Source: Sphaeroforma sirkka (Eukaryota > Opisthokonta > Ichthyosporea > Ichthyophonida). From it: a stretch of 24,181 bases of DNA. The stretch covers positions 25,001 to 49,181 of the forward strand of contig LUCW03000854.1 of assembly GCA_001586965.3 (NCBI GenBank), written 5' to 3'. A program made the translations under genes and the position numbers. Under the pieces are notes generated by a model, which saw only the letters and a program-made list of their open reading frames with translations, searched no databases and was not told the origin of the DNA. Shown piece after piece: positions 1-10,139 of this stretch (the first letter of the stretch is position 1; each line of letters starts with the position of its first letter).

Positions 1-558
<558 letters not shown>

Positions 559-654
<96 letters not shown>

Positions 655-730
655 TATCTATCTATCTATCTATCTATATATATATAAACGTATACATATA
701 CACACATACATACATATACACACACACACA
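559..730. repeat. (AT)n followed by (TATC)n and (CA)n microsatellites
   Basis: A second pure (AT)n run (about 559-651) passes into about six TATC units (655-680) and then a short CACACA run near 718-731. It is a compound microsatellite. Confidence 0.93.
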
Positions 731-779
731 CTACATATAAATATACCAATATGCATGTGTATATGTGCATATCTGCACT

Positions 780-1012
780 GGAAGGAGTGTGGGTCTGAGT
801 GAGACTAGGACTGAAACTGAAAGTTGAGTGTGAATGTGGATGTCAAAGTCTATGTGAATGTGATTGTGAATGTGATTGTGATTGTGATTGTGGTTGTGGT
901 TGTGAATGTGAATGTGATTATAAGTATATGAGTACGAGTGTATGAGTATGAATGCGAGTGTGAGTATGAGTTGGAGAGTGAGTGTGTGAGTGAGAGCATG
1001 CACGTGTGTGTA
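780..1012. repeat. Degenerate TGTGAN hexamer minisatellite
   Basis: Units such as TGTGAT, TGTGAA and TGTGGT recur every six bases, most regularly at 848-920, then degrade to GAGTRTGAGT words. The minus-strand frame reads as alternating His-Asn/His-Ile, a by-product of the hexamer. Confidence 0.8.
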
Positions 1013-1019
1013 TTTCATG

Positions 1020-1588
1020 GTGAATGACTTTTAGGGCGCGTAATACAGTCTGTACTGGTTGAGAAATATTTTACTATTCGATAGTATGCATGTAAATACT
1101 AGTCTGTATATGAACAAATAATTTACCCCTATGAGTATACGCTTTCAGTCGCTTCGGCTTCACAGCCGCCTTTATCGCTCATTTTGAGTGGTAATATTTT
1201 TTTTCTTTAAAATTATACAAAATGTTATTTTAGTTGTTGGCTATAGGCCTCTAGTAGGGTCGAAAGACTCAAAACAAGTCACTTGGGCAGAGAACAGAAC
1301 ACAGAACTGAAACCGTTACGGCTGCAGTCTGGGCCCTTCAGCTGAGTGCAGCCTCTTGCAGGTGTAACAGGTCTTCAGAACTGCAGTCTATATCAATGTC
1401 TTGAAACAAAAATAGATCGCTACATAGCAGGTTTTGTTCAAGGGATGTTGTTGAAATGAATGCAAATCCATTTGAAAGACCGATACAAGATAAATCAATG
1501 TATTAGGACGGCGTACCAGTGGGAGTTATGTGCAAATATTACATGCATACATGAAGTACTTGCGCCCTTTACAATTAACCATTGATTA
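1020..1588. other. Unique sequence between microsatellites, no secure gene
   Basis: Normal-complexity DNA. The only coding-like item is a 17-codon minus-strand ORF at 1129-1182 (starting M-S-D-K-G-G) whose composition looks protein-like. It is followed by GTATAC, a possible but weak splice donor. I cannot support a gene. Confidence 0.5.
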
Positions 1589-1598
1589 GAGTAGAGAT

Positions 1599-1627
1599 TA
1601 TATATATATATATATATATAGTAAAAG

Positions 1628-1671
<44 letters not shown>

Positions 1672-1694
1672 TACATACATACATACATACATGC

Positions 1695-1737
<43 letters not shown>

Positions 1738-1757
1738 TATATTATATATATATATCA

Positions 1758-1802
<45 letters not shown>

Positions 1803-1990
1803 TATATAAATATATATATATATATATAATGTATAGATATGTATCAATGCACATCAACAACACATCACACACGCACACACACACACGCACACGTAATATA
1901 TAGCATATATATATATATATATGCAGGATAGATACATATATATATATCAATCGTTATATGCATGCGTATATACATGCGTTATGCACACAC

Positions 1991-2052
<62 letters not shown>

Positions 2053-2109
2053 GTACATATATATATACATATATACGTATTATAACGTACATTCACACAC
2101 ACACACGCA

Positions 2110-2144
<35 letters not shown>

Positions 2145-2230
2145 TTAATGTTTATTTATATGTATATGTTTTCCTTTATGTATACATATACATACATATA
2201 CATATACATATATACATATATAGTGAAATT
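1599..2230. repeat. Cluster of AT, ACAT, CA and TATG microsatellites
   Basis: Several (AT)n runs (about 1599-1670, 1700-1835, 1905-1922, 1998-2040, 2113-2141) are separated by CATA, CACACA/CGCACA and ATGT words. Repeated open frames are Tyr-Ile artefacts. Confidence 0.93.
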
Positions 2231-2524
2231 TCTAATGTTAAGATTGGCAGACGATAACTAAACAAGCTAGATCCCACTCGCAATCAAACACACCCAAACC
2301 TAGATCGGTACTACAATTTCAATTTGTCGAGAAACAGTTGATGCATAGGATATTTCATAATTTTATTTTTAATAAGATTTAAACCAACATCATGAGAATT
2401 GGTAGTAGTGGTGCATGTAGGCTGCAAATATGCTAGTTGACGTTCCATGCGTTCGTGTCCCATACTATGGAAGCAATATTAAATTTGTTTGGTACTGAAG
2501 CTAGTTCTGCTCTCAGCCCATACT

Positions 2525-3206
2525 TTAGAGAACGTCCATCTGTACAGGCAAAGCAAAATAGGAGCAATGAGCCTTCAATTTAAGTTCAATCTGGACGTCG
2601 AGTTTCAAGTATACCCATCTGCGTCAACGAATCGAATATAACCATGCTACGCACATACCTCGTATTTCTTGAAGTCCTCTAAAAAGGTTTGTACCTCATC
2701 CATGTCCCCCGATGATAGGTGCAATCGACCGCTTCCGGTACGATCGTATTCGTTCGCGCTGTAAGTCCGCACAATACTTACACGGCGGCGGAATGCGACT
2801 TTCTTGTGAGATCTGTGATAGTTGAGGTCTGACAACAACGAGAGTGGCTCTTTGACAAACTGTAGGGCGTACAGCAGTAATTCGCTGAAGATATGCATTG
2901 CCAGGCAGGACATGATCCGTACGACGGTGGTAGCAAGCATCATGATCATCCTGAAAGGACAAAATGGGTATAGTTAATATTATTTCTGAAACGTGTAGAT
3001 CCGAAGCAAATTGATTGAAGTTACATAGAGAACGTTCTCATAAAACTGGATTGCTACTTGTGGTCAGGGCTGATAGTATTGAAACCATACTTGTGATAAA
3101 GTGCGAGACTCTGCAGTATTCCTGGAGGTGCTTGACGGTAAGTGAGGCGCAACTGCGTGTCCACGTCGAGCAATATGTCCGCAATGCGATAATCTATCGA
3201 CTCCAT
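2525..3206 (-). CDS. Spliced small gene with a candidate PP1-docking (RVxF) segment
   Basis: Model with three exons. Exon 1, 3206-3091: ATG with an in-frame TAG just upstream, 38 codons plus two bases. Exon 2, 2950-2659: one base plus 97 codons. Candidate exon 3, 2539-2525: four codons and TAA. The phase of exon 1 (ending AA) and exon 2 (starting G) fits exactly and makes a Lys codon, which strongly supports the join. The first third of exon 2 is hydrophobic (M-I-M-M-L...L-L-L-Y-A-L). Further on, K-V-A-F matches the RVxF motif that docks protein phosphatase 1. A V-S-I-V hydrophobic pair and T-Y-S-A-N-E-Y-D-R follow, like the RVxF-phi-phi segment of neurabin/spinophilin-type PP1 regulators. 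Role in PP1 targeting is inference. The last exon is uncertain: another acceptor near 2423 opens a ~36-codon alternative, and a further 5' exon is possible because TTTTAG precedes the ATG. Confidence 0.55.
2540..2658 (-). other. Probable intron 2
   Basis: The donor is a canonical GTATGT at 2658, following a complete Glu codon. The nearest good acceptor is TTTTGCTTTGCCTGTACAG ending at 2540. The donor is convincing; the acceptor choice is not settled. Confidence 0.45.
2951..3090 (-). other. Spliceosomal intron 1
   Basis: The donor is GTATGG at 3090. The acceptor is TTTTGTCCTTTCAG ending at 2951, with a pyrimidine tract. A TATTAAC-like branch-point word lies about 20 bases upstream. The 140-nt length and matching exon phases make this the best-supported intron in the window. 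Confidence 0.65.
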
Positions 3207-3209
3207 ACT

Positions 3210-4235
3210 CTAAAATATATGTATAGCGTATTATTCTTCAGCGCTTGTTATCAACTTGTGGACGAACACACAACAACCCTACATAACCAATAAGTGTTTG
3301 TGTTTTGTATTTTATGAAGATTGTGCAACTCATGCTTTGTTTATTTATATTCGTGACTGTCGTATCATGTGTTCACGATAGCTCAATAGCTGTCGCCCGC
3401 AATCCAGATCCAAGAGTCCCATTCCCACAGACCTGACCCTACTCCATACCATGATTTGTATGCAAAAAGAGAGAAGAGAGAGCACACTCTCGCACCAAGA
3501 GCCCCAGAGCCCCAGAGCCTGTCAGAGCACACTCTCGCGCAGACTCGCACAGTCAGTGATGAGTGTGAGGCCATAGTCATACCAATAATATAGCAACAAA
3601 TAATCCAGCATACAGTTATACCACTAAACACTGTAAAATCAAAATAGACAGTTCGAGTGTCCGACACCCTATCCAAAAATATAAAATCACAAGGCAAAAC
3701 TTCAAAAGCACGAAAATAGAAACAAATCTCACGTCAAACAGTTATACTTTCCACATAATATAAATTATAGTGTAGCTTTTCGCGATTGTATTCCAATTTC
3801 CCTAATTTCGCTTCATTTCATTGATAGAACGTGAGACTATTCTGCTATTATACATATCTTGCGTACCCAATTCTATTGGATTTTCAACAAAAAAAAAATT
3901 ACATTTGGTACAAAGTATTCTAATAAAAAAAGATAAAATTAATAGTAAAATATATCTGATCAGGTCGGAATCGGATAGGTGGATATTTCAATTTTTGGGT
4001 TTTCAGAGAGAAAAAGGCAAAATAGCACGCAATTTGAATGATTATTCTTTGTATAAAAATACATTTATGAGCAATTGAGTATGTATAGACTCTTTTTCAA
4101 TATTGTACTTCAGAAGCCAATAATAATGACTCACAGCATCGCGCGGAGGCTTTGAAAATTGTAATCATCAGTAATCAGTATTCAGTAATCTAAAACCCTT
4201 TTATATTAAAAAAACAAATAAAAAGTTACAAATTT
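3210..4235. other. AT-rich intergenic DNA
   Basis: No gene supported. A 13-base word GAGCACACTCTCG occurs twice (about 3479 and 3525) within a GAGAG/CCAGAG-rich patch. CAGTAATC-like words recur at 4166-4191. An open frame at 3821-4078 lacks an ATG start and any domain. Confidence 0.6.
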
Positions 4236-4306
4236 ATTTATTTATCAACATCATGTTCTAAACACAAATTGATAATGTATTTATTTATTCACATCATGTT
4301 CTAAAC
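4236..4306. repeat. Pair of 28-bp direct repeats
   Basis: The word at 4236-4263 (ATTTATTTAT then CATCATGTTCTAAAC) recurs at 4279-4306 with two mismatches. The spacer of 15 bases also contains related AT-rich sequence. Confidence 0.85.
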
Positions 4307-4674
4307 TTCTCTTCGAAAGGCAAAAAAAACAAAGGCTAAGAAAAGAGGCTGTGTTATATTGTTTTGTTGACCTAAAAGCAAAAATAAAAACAAACAAAAA
4401 TTTACAAATAAAGTTAATATTTGTTTTTAATTCTGCTCCATTTAAAAACATTCCGATTCACAGAAGCGGGCAGAACTTCAGAAGACAGTTTTGATCGATT
4501 TCCAGTCATTTTATAGACCAATAGTAAAGTCTGCACAGTCCATACTACTCGGAGTTTCACCTCTTGTTTTTTTGGATATCAGCTCTACTCTGTTTCTAAA
4601 TATTTACATTTTGTACAAATCATCATTTGCTGATATTATATTTAAACAGAAGTATGTTTTTTCCAGAAATATAC

Positions 4675-4750
4675 AAACCCTAAACCTAACCCTAACCCCG
4701 CCCGGCCACACCCCAAGTGACAGTCAAACCCTATATCCTAAACCCTAAAA
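4675..4750. repeat. Interstitial telomere-like repeats (CCCTAAA type)
   Basis: CCCTAAA, CCTAA and CCCTAA units in a row at 4678-4697, a GC-rich interruption, then CCCTAT and two CCTAAA units at 4729-4750. They are degenerate and internal, so this is not a chromosome end. Confidence 0.75.
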
Positions 4751-5640
4751 CATAAAATCTCAAAAATCCTTAGCCTAAAAAAACCACTAATACCAAATTT
4801 TGTGCTAAAAAAAATTGAACGATAGGACAGCTCATTTTAAAAAGTGTAGTTTCCAAAGAAAAACTCAGTACAATATGTAGGTGATTTGTCCTAATTAAAT
4901 ATTGAATGATTGTGTTTTATAAAAAATAAATAAATAGAAAAGGGAGAGTTGAGAGTCTTGAGACTGTGAAAACTGTGAAGCTGTGATAATAAATATTTAT
5001 TTTTGATTTTTGAAAAAACAGAACAAAACCGTTTATTTTTATTTTTAGCACTTTTATATATATATAAATTATGATTTTTTTTTTTATACTCTCGGCCAGA
5101 GCCCACACCCCACAAGTGCACAGGCCACAGGCTGTCAGCCTGTCACTGTGTCACACAGTCAGACTCAAGTTCAGGCCAGCCTACACTCCCACAGGCCACA
5201 GGTGCGGCGCCAAACCACTAAATAGTAAATACGTGGCCAGTTGTCAGTCTCATGGACACACTATTTTTTTTTTAAATACCTGTACCACAGTTGTTATTTA
5301 TAAATTTTAGTATTTTACTGTTATATTTTATAGAACTAAACAGTATTTACTTCTGAAGTTCTGAGTCTGACTTCTGAGCTTCACTGGCTCAGCCTTCAAC
5401 AAGGGTTATGAGTTGTGAGTTGTGACTTGTGACTGACTGTGGCAATCACTGCCTCACTGGCATTGGGCAGTGGCAGGCTGGTATTTACATATCGACTTTT
5501 AGAGTTGGTCAATTTAACGTTTCCTTAAAATAGTGGGTTTATTTTTAACACATAAGAGTTGTATTGCAATTTTCAACACAGAAGAAGAAAAAGAGGGTAA
5601 ATTTATTTGAAAAACGCCTTAGCGGTTAGTGACTCGGGTC
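4751..5640. other. Intergenic DNA, no gene seen
   Basis: AT-rich with poly-T runs and short self-similar words (CACAGGCCACAGG-type at 5118-5205; GAGTTGTGAGTTGTGACTTG at 5409-5432). Short open frames here have no recognisable domain or splice support. Confidence 0.6.
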
Positions 5641-6540
5641 AGGTGCAGGTGAAGGCATCTCTTTTTTGAGAGTCTTTGACCCCCCATCTACTCTATACTC
5701 TCTGGAGAGTAGATAATCTTTACAGTTGTGCGTTTGTGTTGACTTTTGACTGTGAGTCTGCTACTGTGAATGAGAGTGTGTCAGTGTGAGACTGTGCGAG
5801 TGTGTTCTTCTTCTTGTGTGTGAGAGACATATGTAAAATAGCGAGATTCACGAGAGTCGAGTTGCGAGTTGCGACTTGCGACTTGCGCGAGTCTGCGACG
5901 AGGCGACGAGGCGACGAGGTGTCTCTGTCCAGTGCCATGCCAACTCTCTACCTCTAGAGTAGAGTTATTTACATACTCTATAGAGAGAGAGAGAGAGTTA
6001 AACAAAATTACTACTATTTTTATATTTTTTCTTCTGATGTGACTTGTGTCATGAACTCATGAGTCATGACCCACTACTCTACAATATCTACACTCTACGA
6101 GAGAGAGTAGAGTCAAGAGTGTAGATAAAAGAAAATATACTTGAAACTTTGAAACGCTGAACAATAAGATCTCAGTCTCAACCTCATTAAAAGAGTTCTA
6201 AACCAATGAGTTCAGTATACACAGTCAGTACCTTGATGATAGTGCTGGTGGTTTTAATGACCTAACATACTGCACCAAACTCTTTTAGAGGGGTCGATGT
6301 CGGCGAATACAGCCAAACGACTAAAGGTCTCTGGTAGTAGTGTGTACACACTATACACTGAGCAGTGTGCAGTGTGCACTGTGCAGTATAAAAAATATGT
6401 GACTTGTGCACTGCGGCTTGCGCAAGTTGCTTGTGAATTGTGAGTTGTGACTAATGTCAGCAGCACTTAAATATTAGCACTCCGCACTCGGCAGAGAGCA
6501 CTTAGCACTCATTAAGAAGTTAGCACTTAGCAGTGCCCAG
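5641..6540. repeat. Cryptically simple region with GAGTAGAG/CTCTACTC fold-backs
   Basis: Purine-pyrimidine words GTGAG, GAGAG, TTGYGACTTG and CTCTACTC dominate. It contains three perfect tandem copies of GCGACGAG at 5895-5918. Hairpins include 9-bp arms ATCTACTCT/AGAGTAGAT at 5686-5694/5706-5714 and 11-bp arms ATCTACACTCT/AGAGTGTAGAT at 6086-6096/6116-6126. No gene is supported. Confidence 0.75.
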
Positions 6541-7193
6541 TATTGAGGTTGGAGGTATTTGTTGACTCATTTTATAAATATTATTTTCTAAATATTAAAA
6601 ACAAAACCGGCTTTCTGATACTCTGAGTGGCCTCTGAGAATCTGAGACCTGACAGACTGACTCCGACCCTGTCCTTATGGTCTCGCAGGGGCTCAATCAC
6701 TCAGACTCAGTGTCTGAGAATCTGAGACCCTAAATCACACACGTACAGACGCACAGTCACATAAATATTTTAGTACTGTGCTTTTCTAAAATAATGACCT
6801 TTTTTGAAATTACTCTTATTTTGTTGAAGTTTTGATTTTATTTTTTAAAACAAGTACAAGAAATGAATAAAATTTGTGGTGATTTACATACTGTCAGCCG
6901 CCAGATTGTCAGACAACTGATATTAACTCGCACTTCGCAGAGAAATTTATTAACTTCGAGGCCTCGGACTCAGAGATGACAATCGTGACAGTATTCACTA
7001 TTCTACCTATTTATTTAGTAATTTAGGTCATATTCTGAAAATAGAACATTTTTTTAAAGGTAGATAAAAAATTGTTGGTCAACATCTATGGCCTGCTGGT
7101 AATGGCCCCTGAGGACGTCTGGACGGATTGGACGCCTGGTTGCTTTGCGCGAGAAAATATCTATTTACAATGTATTTTTAATTTTTTTTGATA
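6541..7193. other. Intergenic DNA, no gene seen
   Basis: AT-rich with repeated TCTGAGAATCTGAGACC words near 6635-6730. No open frame, RNA gene or mobile-element end could be supported. Confidence 0.6.
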
Positions 7194-7242
7194 TTAGATG
7201 CATAAATATAATTGACCGTTTTCACTCAGAACAAAACTCAGA

Positions 7243-7418
7243 ACATACCGAACTTTAATCATACGATTTGAATATTGGCAGATGAGTAGTGTAAAGGAAG
7301 CCATTGCCGTAATTAATAAAAAATCGACCATTTTGATGAGGCCAAATATCCGACCATGACAGTCCAGGTGGTGGCCAATATTTAGATTGTTGACTGTCGG
7401 CGGCCAAACCATTGAAAT
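7243..7418 (-). other. Possible internal exon or coding remnant
   Basis: On the minus strand, GTTTTTTTTAG (polypyrimidine plus AG) lies just above 7418 and GTATGT lies just below 7243, with a frame open between them (ATG-like start near 7412). A second frame over the same DNA is also open for ~54 codons and is unusually Trp/Pro/Tyr-rich (K-Y-W-P-P-P-G), so frame choice is ambiguous. Immediately upstream a hydrophobic stretch (R-R-L-W-R-I-V-L-L-M-L-V) reads in a third frame. It may be a frameshifted membrane-protein remnant or chance. No family recognised. Confidence 0.25.
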
Positions 7419-7608
7419 ACTAAAAAAAACGCTTCAACGAGCATCAACAGAACTATACGCCATAGCCTTCTTCTGAAAGAAGCATATAAGCAGATTGTCG
7501 AAGAAAAGTCACTCTCTAAAGATACGACTGCAAAGTTTGAACAGACTTTTGTCGTGGGTTTGACACAGAGGGAACACGTGACGTCACATAGAGTATTAGA
7601 GTTGAGAG

Positions 7609-7632
7609 TTTAGGGTTTACTACCTTAGGGTT
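7609..7632. repeat. Short telomere-like motif
   Basis: TTTAGGGTTTA at 7609-7619 and TTAGGGTT at 7625-7632, in the orientation opposite to the CCCTAA tract at 4675. Confidence 0.5.
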
Positions 7633-7674
7633 CATACTGAAGAAAGACTTCATGATTTAACCATTGGTTTCTAA

Positions 7675-8014
7675 TCACAACTTCATTGCTTTCAATCTCT
7701 TTCTTCTGTCTGTCCTTGCTGACGCACCTGTATAGACAGCCTCCCATTGTTTGTTCAAATACTTCCCATCGATTTAGTAATCTTGTAAAAGATCCACGAA
7801 AGTTTCTTCCCTATCAAAAGTACTATCCTCATTTAATCAACTCTAATGTCATCAGGTTCAAATTCATCATCTTGTATAACTGCAGTAAACTTGTTCGTTT
7901 GTACACTCTCCTAAGTTTTGTCTCTTTACCCGGCCACCACTCAAGTGCCTTGACCCGTTCGACATGCTTATCACAACAAAAGCTACCAATTACAAGTGTG
8001 CATACAATATACAT
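7675..8014 (-). pseudogene. Degraded coding remnant, family unknown
   Basis: Three consecutive minus-strand frames each give protein-like sequence. Frame A (from 8014) includes H-V-E-R-V-K-A-L-E-W-W-P-G-K-E. A second frame then gives N-K-F-T-A-V-I-Q-D-D-E-F-E-P-D-D. A third gives D-S-T-F-D-R-E-E-T-F-V-D-L-L, a TAA, and a further 34 codons with Q-W-E-A-V-Y-T-G-A-S before a TGA at 7675. The amphipathic, charged composition over ~110 codons looks like a real gene interrupted by about two frameshifts and a stop. Resemblance to a transposase or host gene could not be established. The antisense plus-strand frame is a shadow. Confidence 0.4.
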
Positions 8015-8019
8015 ATAGT

Positions 8020-8714
8020 ATAGTAATAGTACAGCTACTTCTCATATTGGTGTTTTCTAACTTTCTGAGTGACAAAACATGTCAAGGGAGACTCTTGGAT
8101 ATTTGCCAGGTATTTCGAGGTATTAAATTGTGCCATAATCGACCCTAATAGCGACTGATATCGACTCAAATAGTCTATATAAAAATAGCATTTCCAGAAC
8201 GGCCAATTTTTTCAATTTTTGGTTTTGGTGGAGCTCGAACCAAACTTTTTTTCTCGAAAAGTGTCGGGGTGATTTTCAAGAGCAGGTCAGTACAAGCCGT
8301 TTCCGCTATTTAACTCCTCGATAGGGTCACTATTTACTTCGAATTCCATTCTCTGCCAAAGTCTGGGTTTGAAGTAAAGTGATATATATCCGACTGCACC
8401 GTACCAAAATAAATATAAAATAAATACCCAACAAAGTGAAGTCGAAACTAAAAGTCTCTGGAATATTAGAGTCAGAGAGTGGTGCAACTTTGCAAGAGGT
8501 AATATTTTTTTTTAAATTTCAAGGAAGTGGACCAGGAGACAGGAGTCAGTAGTCCGGGACCCCGGGCCCAAGTTCGATGCTTGAAGAAAACCTTAGTTTC
8601 TTGTTGTGGTTTGCATTGGATGATATTTAGATCTTATACTTTTCACTACATACAATTTTAAAAAAAGAATATTTGAAGAAAAATGTTGAATTTTTCTCTC
8701 TTTTTTTTTACAAC
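8020..8714. other. Intergenic DNA, no secure gene
   Basis: A minus-strand frame at 8287-8487 (no ATG until an internal Met) ends in a charged, coding-like stretch (E-F-E-V-N-S-D-P-I-E-E-L) after a hydrophobic segment, and a TATTCCAG acceptor-like word precedes it. This is too weak to call. A GC-rich GGGACCCCGGGCCC patch lies near 8555-8570. Confidence 0.45.
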
Positions 8715-8736
8715 AAAACCCTAAAACCCTAAAAAA
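8715..8736. repeat. Telomere-like (AAAACCCT)n patch
   Basis: Two perfect AAAACCCT units followed by poly-A; a related AAAAACCCTTA lies 15 bases on. The eight-base unit corresponds to TTTTAGGG. Confidence 0.6.
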
Positions 8737-9000
8737 TAGGTTTTCATGTAAAAACCCTTATTCATGTTGTGTACATATTTTTACTCTTAGGGTGGTTCTT
8801 TTAAACGAGAGGTCTTCAATAAATCCGTTTAATTAAAGGTATTTTTTAACCAATGAGTGCACATAGTTTTTGTTTTTCGAAAATTCATTAAACAACAAGG
8901 TGCTTTGAATTTGTTGTTTTAGAGGCTAACGAAAAGCGAGAATACGTACCGTTGAAGTACGTTTGTCGACTGTGACGTAGAATAAATAAAAACATTTCAT

Positions 9001-9066
9001 TGGTAGAATGGAAAACCGTCCTTTTACAAATGTGGTGTCAAATGTTGTGTGTTTTCACTGTTTTGA
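9001..9066 (+). repeat. Left inverted/subterminal repeat of the candidate DNA transposon
   Basis: Contains TGGTAGAAT (9001-9009), GTGTCAAA (9035-9042) and GTTTTGA (9060-9066). The last two are 17 bases apart, as in the right copy. Confidence 0.45.
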
Positions 9067-9237
9067 GCGCTCAATTCAATTGTGCACACACACATATATG
9101 AAGTTGTCAGTTTTAGGTATATCCACACTCGATAATCTACGGAAACAGCACAGAGGGAACATAGTCGAATACGAATATAAAACGAAGAACATGAAGGAAT
9201 CATTATGCACAAGTGTTATTGACTCGCAAACTATACC

Positions 9238-9708
9238 ATGTCGGCATCACAACAGCAGGCTAATAAAATATTATGGGGATACAGCGCACAGCATCGACTT
9301 CCTCAGGGATTGGAACCAATTCTATGCTGAATGCTAGCACACCGCCGTCGAATCAATCGATGGCAATCACTTCTCAAGCGTCTTTGAGCTCTTCAGGTAC
9401 TCCTTTAGATATCGGTCTCTTAAGGCGGTATAAACATCTTAGAGCTACTAAACGTAATAAAATCTTAAAGTCTTTCAATAAGTTTTTTAAGTATACGAAT
9501 TTTAGTCTGGTAATAAAGTTAGGTATGCCTCATAGAAATCAGCAATACTCTGGGGGATTGTAAGGCTGAGACATTGCCTATATATCATCCTCCCAGTATT
9601 GATTTCGCCGAAGGGATTTTATTTATGTTTTCGTTATCGTTATCGTCGAAACTAGTATTACTTGTTTCGTCGCATGAATTACTAAAACTAGTAAAATCCT
9701 ATCTTTAG
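9238..9708 (+). pseudogene. Unknown Ser/Thr-rich then basic protein, frameshifted
   Basis: Starts at ATG 9238 in a good context (ACCATG). About 13 codons later the frame breaks at GGGG (9275-9278). It continues as a Ser/Thr/Asn-rich stretch followed by a basic patch (R-R-Y-K-H-L-R-A-T-K-R-N-K), then breaks again at GGGGG (9552-9556). It continues through Y-H-P-P-S-I-D-F-A-E-G to TAG at 9706-9708. The whole would be roughly 155 residues. Both breaks lie in G-runs, so they may be sequencing indels rather than decay. No family recognised. It lies inside the candidate DNA transposon, upstream of and in the same direction as the next unknown ORF. An overlapping frame from ATG 9008 to 9337 is an alternative reading of the first part. 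Confidence 0.4.
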
Positions 9709-9843
9709 AAAAAAAAGAACAAAAGAAAAAAATACTCTTGATGTCCTTAGTTATTGTCTTAACCAATAATTGGCCACTTATCAAGAATTACAGAATTGCC
9801 ATCATCAGACTGGCACATCTGGTTGGCTGAGCGGAGGTCAAAC

Positions 9844-10008
9844 TAGGTAACCATTAAGGGTCCTTAGAAACCTATGTTCGGTTGAGCCATCTCGCTACCG
9901 AAGTATTCAGATGTATATTTTGGAGTGTTTATCTAGGTCTCTTAATAGACCTACTCCAAATCTACTCTTTGGCCTTTTTCACAGTCCCTTTAATGGGTAG
10001 GGGCCAAA
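9844..10008 (+). other. Cluster of hairpins between two plus-strand ORFs
   Basis: Four successive inverted repeats: TAGGT/ACCTA (9844/9870), TTCGGT/ACCGAA (9877/9897), TTTGGAG+TAGGTCT/AGACCTACTCCAAA (9919-9960, 14 paired bases, 6-nt loop, 8-nt bulge) and TTTGGCC/GGCCAAA enclosing CCC/GGG (9968-10008). The third and fourth are strong. Such regular spacing suggests a structured RNA in the leader of the downstream ORF. No known RNA family matched by eye. Confidence 0.45.
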
Positions 10009-10139
10009 ATATCTGATTTGTAAAATGGAAAAGGTACTTGTAAATAGAACCGTTAAAAACCATTTAATACACGTGCTATTAATAGTACGTTTATAATTTA
10101 CGTACTGCTTAAGAGTACGTTTATCAACATAAGAGTCTC

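Noticed and set aside
2759-2781. GTAAGT...TTACAG pair inside exon 2 that could be a 23-nt intron
   Set aside because: Far shorter than usual introns, and removing 23 bases would break the frame that carries the RVxF-like segment; it is better seen as a small inverted repeat.
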